This document shows positions 33,955 through 45,900 of a stretch of 64,000 bases of DNA, piece by piece. A program made the position numbers and the translations under genes. This stretch comes from Leptasterias polaris. Lineage: Eukaryota; Echinodermata; Asteroidea; Forcipulatida; Asteriidae. The stretch spans positions 4,051,501 through 4,115,500 of the forward strand of contig JAZGTN010000007.1 in assembly GCA_037783415.1 (NCBI GenBank). Direction: 5' to 3'. Positions within the stretch are counted from its first letter, which is position 1. Each line of letters opens with the position of its first letter. Under the pieces are notes generated by a model that saw only the letters and a list, made by a program, of their open reading frames with translations, did not search any database and was not told the DNA's origin.

Positions 33955-36900
33955 CGCTGATGCTGTCTTTGTCTTTGTCTTTGTCTTTGTCTTTGTCGTT
34001 GTCGGCTACTTTGAACACTCAAAAATATATATATGTTGCTTTCCAAAACAGATCGAGGTTTCGGTCAGAAGCTTCCACCTCTCCATATTTACCTAAAACA
34101 GGTCTTGGATAAGTACCCAGAAGGAGGGCAAATATTAAAGGTAAGACTAAACAGTGATAAGCATGAATGAATCTGACGGGCAAGCGAACTCAGAGGTGTA
34201 GTCCAGCCCCAGAGGGGGCAGGGCTGGAGTCCCCCCGCCCCCACTCAGAACCCTTGCCCCCGCAGCACTATTGGTTTGTTCATGAGCTTGTGTGGGTTGG
34301 TAAAGACAAAAGGGTGTATTATTCTGGCCTTTTTCTGGAGCTTTCGAGTAATGGAAAAGAAAAAAACAAAAGAAAATAAATAAAATAATGGGATAAACAA
34401 TTACATTTGGTTGATGTTTTATACATTAAAGAGTCCCTAAAATATTACGTGCAAAACTTGCACAGTCTCCCCGTCTGCACATTTTTTTACTCCCAAAACT
34501 ATGAATATAATAGGCGCGTGTAATAGACCCTTCCTAAGAAATATGTAAATTGCACATCGCGCGTGTGCACTAACATTTTGGTTAGCAAAATGATTGAACA
34601 TCGCACCTTTTTGTGGGACTGATAATCGCATGACGCAGACGCGTTTGCGCGTCTGCTTCATACACATCTCTGTGGCGTTTGCCAATCAATAGGGTCTGTA
34701 CGCATGCGTGAATGTAATTAGCATATTTCATGGGAAGGGTCTATTGCGCTGCTCTTCGTGAAATTGATCAAGTGCAGTTCGTAATTTTGCATAAAAGTAT
34801 TGTCTCATTGACAATACTCACAAAAACATGGCCACACAGATTTTCTTTCTTTCCACACTAAAGCTCGGTTTCACAAAGAGCTAAGACTGATCTTAAGATG
34901 TTTATCAATCATAAGTACTGAGCAAAGTGTCATGTCATAATATAAATCATGACGGTGATATTTGACAATTCATGTAAAGATGAATCTGAGTGCTTTGTGA
35001 AATTGGCCCTTGTCTTTAATTGTCACTGATTGGTTGGTTGCATGATTACATGGTGTGTTTATTTTTAGAATAAAGCAGGGGGGAATTAAAAGGAGTAATG
35101 CATTCCTTCTACTCTGATATTTATACGTGACTAGGAACTGGTGCAGAATGCGGATGATGCCGGAGCGACGAATGTGATCTTTCTCTTTGATCAAACTGAT
35201 TACCCAAATCAGAGCCTGTGGTCTGAAAGTCTACGCAAAGTTCAAGGGGCAGCTCTGTACTCGTACAACGACGCCATATTTAGCGAGGAAAACTGGACGA
35301 GTATACAGCATCCTTCACAGAGTGGGAAGATTGATGACTTGACGAAGGTGGGACGGTTTGGACTTGGCTTCATCTCAGTTTATCATCTCACAGGTAGGCC
35401 TATTATTCTCTTGTTTTAAATTTTACTTATATGTTATTTGTGCAAATATAATTTTGGCTTGCAGGTGCGTCAAGCGCTCAAAATTATTATTAACGCAGCC
35501 GGTCAGTCTGCTGCCACCTAGCATTTCAAAGTCTCCAATTCGGACACGGTCCTAGTAATTTTAAAGTCTGTATGAGGACACGCTTTAATACTCCACTGAT
35601 GTCATTATACAATGTTCTTCTCGTTATATAGTTGAATCACCGTGAGTCCAATTTATAATAAAAACGATTAGGGCACAAATGATATACCTGTCTTCCTATG
35701 TAGTATTGTACCTGCTTTCGTTGTAAGCCATACTCATCTTACCTTCCAGTTATTTTGTCCAGCTTCTGCGTGTTGGTTATTTCAGGTTATGCGGGAATCC
35801 CTCCCTAATAACATTGCAGGATCCACGTCAGGCTTCAAACTCCATTATCTAATCAAAATCATGTTATTTCATTGTACTACTCTCCAGATTTGCCAAGCAT
35901 CCTAAGCGGGGACACCATTGGATTCTTGGATCCACTAGAGCAGTACTTCAGCTATGACCCTCACACAAGAACGAAACACGAGGGAAAGAAAGGTCAGAAC
36001 TGGAAAATTTCCTCCAAGCTTTTGAAGAAATTTCCTGATCAGTTTACTCCTTATTTACAAAGTATATTTCATTGTGATGAAGCCAACTTTGAGAATGGTT
36101 GCTTTAATGGCACAATATTCCGTTTCCCGTTGAGACGAGAGAAATCGAAGCTCAGCGAGTCTTTGTTTGACGACAAGGAAAGGGTAGATGAACTGTTTCG
36201 TTCATTTGAAACCGATGCAGAGATTTCATTACTGTTTCTTAAGTACGTGAAGTCAATTTCAGTGTATGAAAAAGGTAAAGGTAATGAGACAGCGAGGCTT
36301 GTCTTTAAGATAGAGGTCCCCGAAGAAGACAGGCCTGCGATGGATTCTAACAGAGAAGCTTTTCTTAGTAAGATTCCAGAGAAAAAAGACTTTCAAACTC
36401 TTAGCTATTTTCGGGTTCACAAAGAGATTGTTCCAGACGTGGCTGAGACTGTCAGTAGCTACATTACATTGAATGCACTAAGAACAGAAGACATATCAAG
36501 TGATCTTCGAGAACTTTTCAACGATGGCGAACTGAAGCTACTTCCATGGATGGGAATATCGTTCAGATCCAGTTCATCTGTTGAGAATAGTTCTCCGGAT
36601 GGCCGTACTTTTTGTTTCCTACCACTACCTGAGAGTGAACAAACTGGCCTACCCGTCAACGTCCATGGATACTTCGGACTCGGGGACAATCGTCGCGGCA
36701 TTAAATGGCCAGATAAAGAGTCTCTTCATGACAAGAAAGCCCAGTGGAACATGCTTTTGGTAGCAGAAGTATTTCCAAAGGTTTATGCAGACCTCATTCT
36801 GGCTGTCATTGCAAAAAGCAACGATACTACAAACCCTATGACGCCCGAGGATGTGTACAAGGCATGGCCAACTCCGTCAAGTATAAAAGAGGAGTGGGTT

Positions 36901-39900
36901 AGCAGTATCAAAACATCCCTGCAGCGATTAGCAGAGGAGGAGATCTTCTATTCGGATCATGAAGGGGGACGCTGGATGAAGTCAAGTAAAGTCCACATTG
37001 ACACTGAAGACGACCTTTTATTTGCAAAAGTCTTGAAGCACAAGCATTACCCCGTTGCTAAACTTCCAAACCATGTCACTGACTCCCTCCGCTGGGCGAA
37101 TGTAGATTTTCGGGAAATAAAACCACAAGTTTTAAGAGACTGCATCCGTGGTGATCCATTGGATTTCCTCACACCTAAAGAGAAGCTGCAGCTCCTGGAG
37201 TATGTCACAAGGGACACGGTATCTGATCTATCTGACCTGCATTTACTTCCTCTACAGGATGGGACGTTTACACCTTTCTGCTCATCAGCATCCACGGTGT
37301 ACATTGCTAGCAGTGAGAATCCAAGTGTTCTCCTTCCAAATGCAGGCACAAGGCTCGCTTCAAATGATATGCCGAAAATGTTAGAAACTGCCGAGGCGCT
37401 GACAAACAGTCAGCTGAAACTTCTAAAGGCTGATGATGTAGCTCCACTACTGCGAGAGATGCTTCCTAGCCATTGGCTAGAAGAAGGGACGGATGCAGTT
37501 AAGCTGCAGTGGACACCTACCTGGGTGCAACCAGCATCCACCTGCTAGCTGGTTACAGGAAATATGGAAGTGGTTAACGCAGAACCTTACCACAATTCAA
37601 CTCGTTGACTTTGAAGGTATTCCTCTTGTACCCATGGAACACAATAAACACATAACAAAACTCCTGAAAAACACGATGATTTTCCATAAAGAGACGGGAA
37701 CATCTGGAAGTTCTTATGAGTGTCTGTCAGAGAGTGGGTGTTCATTCTTAGAAACTTTCGGGATAGTTGTTTTAAGACATGAGTTGCCATCATACATTTT
37801 GAGTCACCCACACCTTGGTAGTTTTATTAAATCCCCAAGCCCTGAAGGAGTGATGGCTGTCCTGGAGGAATTTGCTGTAAAGGTGAACCTTAAAGAGCTT
37901 GTGGAAGAGGCAAACACAAACATCAAAGAAGAACTTCAAAGAGTGTTGTCTCAACTGAGGCAAATAACGTCAGAACAAAAGATCATTCTCCGAGAGTTGC
38001 CCATCTTCAAAGGAAGCGATGGAGTCTATGCATCGGCTAAATCTTGTGGGAGGGCTGTTCCAAGTAGTTTTCAGGAGATACCGGTGAACAACTTACGACA
38101 AAACCGTCTTATCTTGAAAGATGGCTTGGACAATTTTGCGACAAAATTAGACATACATAAGGAATCTGTACATGAGCTTCTTCAGGAGAACGTCTTACCT
38201 GCTGTGTCTGATAGATTCTACACTAACAGTGATTCGGTAGAGATCATGACCTGGGTGTTGGAGAGACCAGAATACCACAGTCTGGTTAAGAAACTGCGGT
38301 TTATACCTACTTCAAGAGATCAGGAGCTGTCGAGTCCAGTAGAACTGTATGACCCTACGCAATGCCTGCGTTTGTTATTTCGAGATAGGCCAGTCTTTCC
38401 CACCGATGTTTATTCCCAGGATAGGCTTGTTGGTTTCCTTAAACAGATTGGTTTGAAGGAAGACACTCAGGTGACCGCTAAGGAAGTGATGGAGGTTGCA
38501 GAAGCCATGTCGGAGGGCAAAACAGCCGTAGACACGGAAAGAGCAGTAGTACTACTGCAACATATCAATCGCTTTCCTCATCTTCTATCTGAAAGAGTAA
38601 CAAGTGATGGTATAACTCAGCCATTGTTCAAGTTCATGGAAGAGCTGGCGTGGGTACCATGTGAGTCATCACCACCACCAGATTACCCTGGTTCTGCAGG
38701 ATGGTTTGGAAACTCCAACACCCTGTACTTCCCACGACAAATTGGCCTGATTGAAACAGCTATGTTACAAGGCTCTGTCGTAGCCCTCATCAGCATGCAA
38801 GGCATGAAGCAAAAACTACTTGAGTTATTCGGCTGGAGTAGAGAGATGAACCCCAATGAAGACAAACACGTTGAAGCAGCAGTGCGTCAATTAAGGAATG
38901 TTACCGACAACTTCGGGTCAACAGCAGAGACGAATACTGTTTCTAAAACAATATCAGTTATTTATGAGTTCCTTGGTAAGGCATCGGCACCAACATTGAA
39001 ACTACTGTTTGCTAAATTTGTCAGTGACTCACAGCCATGGGTGTGGCATGGCTCTGGATTCACAACTCCGGACAAAGTAGCTTTAAGTATAGGAACTTTA
39101 GGTGTGAGTTTAGCTCCCTACCTCCAAATTATACCACAGGATATGCTAAAGCACAGAACTTTCTTGGAAACAATGGGTGTCCAGCAGACCTTCCAGGAAA
39201 GTGCATTGTGCACTGTTCTCATCAGTGTTAAACAGAAACATGAAGGTCAAGTGAACATGGACAGAACAGAGCTCGAGGCTGACTTAAATCTTGTTTGCAA
39301 CATCCTGAGGTATATAGCAACCTTAGAAAGGTTAAATTCTGAAAATTCGATGATCCTAGTGCCTTGTCGGACACCCAAAAAGAGTATTCTCCTGATGGTG
39401 CCTGCTTCTGAGTGTTTATATGTGGACGAGGAGAGACTCGCAAAACAGCTGTATGAGGAAGGTTTTCAAGACGACTTCGACAAGCAAGTGATTCATGAGC
39501 AAGTCTCAAATGACCTGGCTAAACGCTTGGGACTAGACCCTCTCAGTCACTTCATTGCACCAGCTGAAGCCTTGGAGTATGACATGGCAGGTCCTCATGA
39601 GACAACCGTTAATGCCATCAAGCGCAATTTAGATATGTACAAAGAAGGTGTGGGCATCTTTAAGGAGTTGATCCAGAATGCTGATGATGCAGGAGCCACT
39701 GAAGTCAAATTCCTCATCGACTGGCGCAGAAATGAAGAAACTGCTCACAATCTTCTCAGTGATGGAATGAAAGCTTGCCATGGACCGTCTATCTGGGCTT
39801 ACAATAACGCACGCTTCTCCAAGGAGGACATCAAGAACATCTGTAGCATAGCAGCACAGAGCAAAAAACACCAGCTCGATAAGGTTGGGCGGTTTGGGTT

Positions 39901-42900
39901 AGGCTTCACGTCTGTATATCATCTCACAGACGTTCCTAGTGTTGTCAGCGGTCCATATGTGTTGATCTGTGACCCTAGAACTACACATCTTGGTTCCCGA
40001 GTACAGCCTGGACAGCCAGGTATTAAATTAGATCTATCGAACCCGCGTCATCGACGAACATTGAAGTCGTATCCGAACCAGTTTCAACCTTATAATGGTA
40101 TCTTTGGTTGTGACATGCATGAGTCAACTGAGGGATTTGCAGATACACTATTTCGTTTACCGCTACGAACGGTGAGCGCAGCTAGACAAGAACAAAACCA
40201 ACTTTCTCACCACTTCTACGACACCAAGGAACAGGTTGAACCACTTCTGGAGTCCCTGAAGCAGTCATCCGACTCTCTGCTTCTCTTCACTCAAAACGTG
40301 GTACATGTCAGTGTCGGGGAACTGCAATCCAATGATGTAAAAGATATCAAAAATATTATATCTGTCAAGATTGAGCGCATCTTACAAATGCCCAGTTCGA
40401 TAGGAGGTCAAGATGGTGATATGAGAACTGAGCGAAGCCTGCTTAAAGCAACTGCATCGGCTATGAAGAACCATACCACCCCAGTCCCCAAGACAATCAT
40501 GGTTGCGAAGGTCTCTCGGGAAGCATCAGAAGACCACAAAACGGTCAAGCCTCAGAAGGAAGTCTGGAATTTCATCATTAGTTCTTGCATGGACGATGGA
40601 GAGATCCTAACAATGGCTAGATCCGATGTTGGTATAAGATCAGGGGTTCTTCCATGTGGGGGTGTTGCTGCGGAGTTAGTGTCAGAAGATGGGGTCCTTG
40701 TACCTAAACTTGTTGAGGGGAAAGCTTTCAGCTACCTGCCACTTGATGTCTCAACAGGTCTACCATTTCATGTTAATGGTAACTTCATGCTGCAACCGAA
40801 TCGTCGGCAGTTGTGGAGCAAGCCTTCTTCTTCAACTGGAGAGTTTGAATCCATGTGGAACGAATGCTTCATCAAGTCAGTATTGTGCCGTGCATTCTTG
40901 AATCTTCTCAAAGCTCTTCGGGAATTGCAAGACCAAAACAAGATCGACGCTCGAGCTTTTCAGAGGTTGTGGCCAACTACAAGTAGAAGCGAAACTGACT
41001 TTCAAACTTTTGTTGGTGCGTACTATTCTGCTATTGGGTGTTCCAAATACCCTCCAACAGTGGTGTACACGAACAGTCAGTGGGTGTCAATGCATGATTG
41101 CTTCTTCACTGACTGGAAACACAATGACCCCGAAGACTTACGATCCAGCATAAAGTCTGTCTTAAGCAACAAGATGTATCCAAAGACTTGGGTTGAGCTG
41201 GATTCAGATGTAGTCTCCAGCATAACGAACATACCTGAAAACAAGTACTTTGTTGACAACACTTATCACGTTCATCGATTTCTGCAGGATATTTTCTTTC
41301 CACAGTTGTCATCTGGTGATCGAATAGAACCATCTGATCGGGATGAAATCATATTGCATATTCTAGACATTCGCCTTGGTGAAGAAAAAGGAAAACTCTA
41401 TGATGCCTCCCTGGCAAATACTCGTTCCATCCCGGTATCTACAAGGGGTGAAGCCCTTGTCATGCCCAATCAGCTGGTCAACCCGAGCACATCGATTGGG
41501 TCTCTATTCAATGAAGCAGACTCCAGGTTTCCTTGTGGTGGTGAATACCGCAACGAAAATCGCCTCCTGTCCTTAGAACAGCTTGGAATGGCATCACATG
41601 ATCTGTGTTGGGATGATATTTGCGAGAGAGCAGAATCGATGGTGATGGGTGAAGGGAAAAGTGACATTCTTCTGAAACTGATAGACAAGAAGTTGAGACA
41701 AGGAGTACACCCTACTTTGATACAAGGAGTACACCCTACTTTAGATCAAAAGAGACGGATCAGAGAGGCAGCATTCCTTCCCGTTTTGCAGAAGCCTGAA
41801 AGTTATCCTCTGGAATGGTACGAATTCAGCACTGAATTTATGTCAGCAGTTTCTATGTACAAGTGCAAACACATCGACTTAATTGGATCCATTCATCCGT
41901 TATTGGATGAAGCAAGATTAGGACCTGAAGCAATGAACGAGGTGGTCAAAACATTTCTTGGCTTCAACGAGAAGGAAGTTGAGGTGAGTGATGTCATCAA
42001 ACAGCTGGAAAAGTTGATTGAAAATGAGGTAACACATGAGTCATCTTCAATCGCCAATAGTATGTACACCTTTCTTCAGAACACAATATGCGTCTGCAAT
42101 GATGGTCAAATAGATGTAGCTGGGGAGTACACAACTGATTTCAATCATCTTCGCACATTAGGATTTGTTCTGTGTGAAGGAGAATTCAGAGAGTGCAGGC
42201 AAATCGCCTTTAACTACAAAGGCAGGAGTGGACCGTACCTCTATTCCAAACCCCCTATGTTATCCCAGTTTAGCAATCTCCTTAAGGTGTGTGGGGTGAA
42301 AGACAACTTCGATCTCGAGGACTACATTGAGACCTTGCAGTATCTAAAAATAAAACATGGAGACGTTTGTCTGCCAGAGGAAGCGTTTAGAGCAGCGAAA
42401 TATATGGTGAGTGAAATTGTATCAAGATTGGTCACCCTTCACGGTGAAGATGAAACGGATCAGACGCACGAATGTCTGCAAAATGGAAAAGTGTTTGTGC
42501 CAGATAATGCAGGTGTCTTGCGGAAGCCGTCCGAGTTGACATTCAACGATATGCACTGGGAGGAAAACGACCCCGAAGAGGTGTACACTCATCCAGATGT
42601 TACATATAAAGATGCCAAGGCTCTTGGTATCACAACAGCAAGACAAAGGGAGGATGAAAAATACTCCAGTGGTTTCGAAAGTGACTTTGGGCAGGTGGAA
42701 GAGCTAACAGATCGTTTGCGGAACATACTCAGGGACTATCCAAATGTTTCTGACGTACTGAAGGAGCTGCTGCAGAATGCTGACGATGCTGGGGCAACAG
42801 AAATACATTTTGTGTACGATCCCCGCAGACATAGTTCACGGAAAATAATCTCTAATTCATGGGCTGAAGTACAACAACTTCCAGCATTGTGTGTATACAA

Positions 42901-45900
42901 CAACAGACCATTCAGTGAGGCAGACATCAAAGGTATCCAGAAGGTAGGGATTGGCGGGAAAAGAAATGACATCGCAACAACTGGGCGATTTGGCATAGGC
43001 TTTAATGCTGTGTATCATCTTACTGATTGCCCAAGTTTCTTGAGCAGTAGAGATACCTTGTGTGTGTTTGATCCACTCTTAAAATACGTACCTAGAGCAA
43101 GGAAAAACTCACCGGGGCAACAGTGGCAAACCCGTGAAGAATTCAGGCAGAAGTTTCCGGACATGATGAGTGGTTTTCTGGAGGATTTCGATGAGTTCAA
43201 TGGGTCTGAGGGAACAATGTTCCGTCTACCACTCAGATCAACAAAATCAGCGATATCAGGAGAGGTTTTGTTAGGCCAGGATGTCGAGAAGTTGCTCAAA
43301 GACTTCGAAAAGGTGTCGACGGAAGCTCTCCTGTTTTTGAACAACATCAAGAAGATCTCCATATCATGTATAATTGAACAAACGCAAACACTGGATACCA
43401 AGTACGTCATCAGTTCAGAACTGACTGACCAAGACCAGAAGCGTCGTGAAGATATTGTTCAGCATCTCAAGGATTTTAAGAATACTCCATGTCAAGATGT
43501 CCAATCGATGTGTCGTGTATATCGCTTACTGATCCATGATACCAGGCAGTCCAAGCAAACATGGTTGGTTTCACAGATGCTCGGTTTCCGTGGTCTACCT
43601 CCTTCGGATAAGTTGCAATTGTCATCTGCAATCAGTTTGAAAAAAGCTCTACCACGCGGAGGAGTAGCAGCACTCATCAGTGAGGATGCAACACAACCGA
43701 ATCAGCAGTACAAAGCATACTGTTTCCTTCCCCTGCCAATACTTACCAAATTACCTGTACACGTAAATGGGATGTTTGAGCTGGACTCATCAAGGAAAAA
43801 CCTTTTAAAGGGTGACTTATATGCAAACGATGGAAGTCCAATCCTCAAGTGGAACCGTCAATTAATCATGTATGTGATTGCACCTGCCTATGTTGAATTA
43901 TTGCTCCAAGCAGGCAGGAAGATACTTAACGAGGCTGAAGACAGAAGTCAGTTTAAAGACGCGTTTGCTTTTCATGATGAACTCTTTCCAAAACATTTAC
44001 CGGACCTACGCGATGAATGGCTGCTACTTGCTAAGCAAACACTTTCCCTAATTGGCAGGAAAAACCTACTGGTTCTACCGGTAGCTCGTCCAAAAGAACA
44101 AGGTCTTGATGTTACATGGCACCATCCTAACAGCAACTCAAGCACAGCATTCTTTGATGACCTGAACAAAGCTGAAGACGCCCTGCGATCCTTTTTGCTT
44201 CGCGTTGGGTTTAATCTCCTAAAAAGCTCCTCTGAACTCTGCAATGCATTCAATGTCTGTGACGTCAAAGCCGAATTCGTATCCCCGCAAGTAGTGGTAA
44301 AGCATATGTCAACGGAATCAGTTATTTCACCATGTTTACCTGCTACTCTGGAAGATACAGCATTTGAAGGCTTGTTTACCTTTAAGGAGGTGTTCAAATA
44401 CTGCCTTGATGGCATCACACAACCAACTCAGCTAGATGGCCTACCTTTCCGACTCGCGAATGATTACAGTTTGGACGTGCTCAGAAAACAAAATGGACTG
44501 TACGTGTCATCACATTGGAGGGTGTTGCCACGCCTTCAGAATCTGTTTGTACATTATCAACTGGTTAAGCTGTGCACTGACTGGTTTCAGAAGAATGCAA
44601 CTTCCCTTGCAGCAAGTGGGGTGTTCAAAAAGTTTACCATATCGGAGCTTTCCAAGCATTTGGGAAGGCACCTTCCCGAGGAGTGGCATGGGTGTGACCA
44701 TCACGTTGATTGGACACCGAGTACAAATGGACACCCTACAAAGGCATGGCTGAAGAATTTATGGAAATTCATATGTAGTAATGAAACGTCAGACACCTGC
44801 CTCAAGCCAATCGAAGGTTGGCTCAAGCCAATCGAAGGTTGGCCAATTTTTCCAACAACATCAAGGAAATTAGTGCCACCGAGGTTATCAAAAAGAAGCC
44901 TACTCTTAGTGCAGGAACTTCCTGCCTTCTACGGCTTCAGTCTCCAAAATAATAGGAAGAATGTCATCGATATCTTGCGTAAATTAAGTTTACCAGAAGT
45001 TGACTTGAAAGGTATGACTGATTTTGAACCGTCTACTATCATGACAAATCTGTTGAATAATCACCTAGCACTGCTGGAGAGACAAGAGGATGTTCTCAAC
45101 GTTATACAATCTACACGGGATGAGAGTGGACTTGTTTGTGATATCCCACAAACAGATTGTACACGCCTACTTCAGTATTTCCAAGAAGCCTGTCTGACTC
45201 CTCTTTCGGACGAGAACTTCAGAACGATCAAGTCGTTACCGATTTTCATCTTACTGGTTGGTGCCGGGACTACCGATCTACAACAATCGAAAAACTACTG
45301 CAGAACTGACGGATATTCGTTGCTGATGGTTGAGGCAAAGATTTGGATGGATCGCAAGAACTGTGTGTTTATACAACCGAACCGTCACCTAAATCTCATC
45401 TACGACAAGCTCGGCATCACGCCCATCACACATGCTGATGTTTACCTGAATTACATTTTGCCAAGTTTCCCATTGCTTAGTCCGGAAGCTCAAATAGAGC
45501 ACATGTCAAATATCAGAGACAAAGTCAAATTTTCCTTAATAGATGACGAATACCAAGCCATTCTGAACAGACTTTCTCGTCTAAAGTTCATCAAAGACAT
45601 GGAACAAAATCTCCAAACAGCAGATTATTTTTACGATCCAGCAAATCCAGTCTTCGAAGCCATGGTTGACCAGAATAGCCTACTACCTGAACAAATGGCA
45701 AAAATGAAGAATTTCTTGGCACAAATTGGCCTCCACGTTGACGTTACCACAGCATTGTTTATTGAGTTTGCAAGGAAAGTGGAGCATAGAGCCAGGAATA
45801 TGACCGACAGCCAAACGAAAATTCTCTTTAATGATTCAAAACTTCTCACCGATGAACTAAAGCACAATGAAGATCTTCAAGACGATCATATTTTTCTAAC

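Noticed and set aside
33737..34112. Overlapping frames rich in Val, Leu-Ser, Asp-Lys or Gln-Arg
   Set aside because: Translations of the GTCGTT/GTCTTT hexanucleotide tract.
34860..35015. Possible additional MITE in intron 2 (GGTTTCACAAAG ... CTTTGTGAAATTGG)
   Set aside because: The ends are roughly inverted, but the matching is short and I could not fix the boundaries; left out of the feature list.
37525..37555. A tiny intron explaining the frame change in paralog B
   Set aside because: The only GT-AG pair spans 24 nt, too short to splice, and being a multiple of three would not correct the frame.
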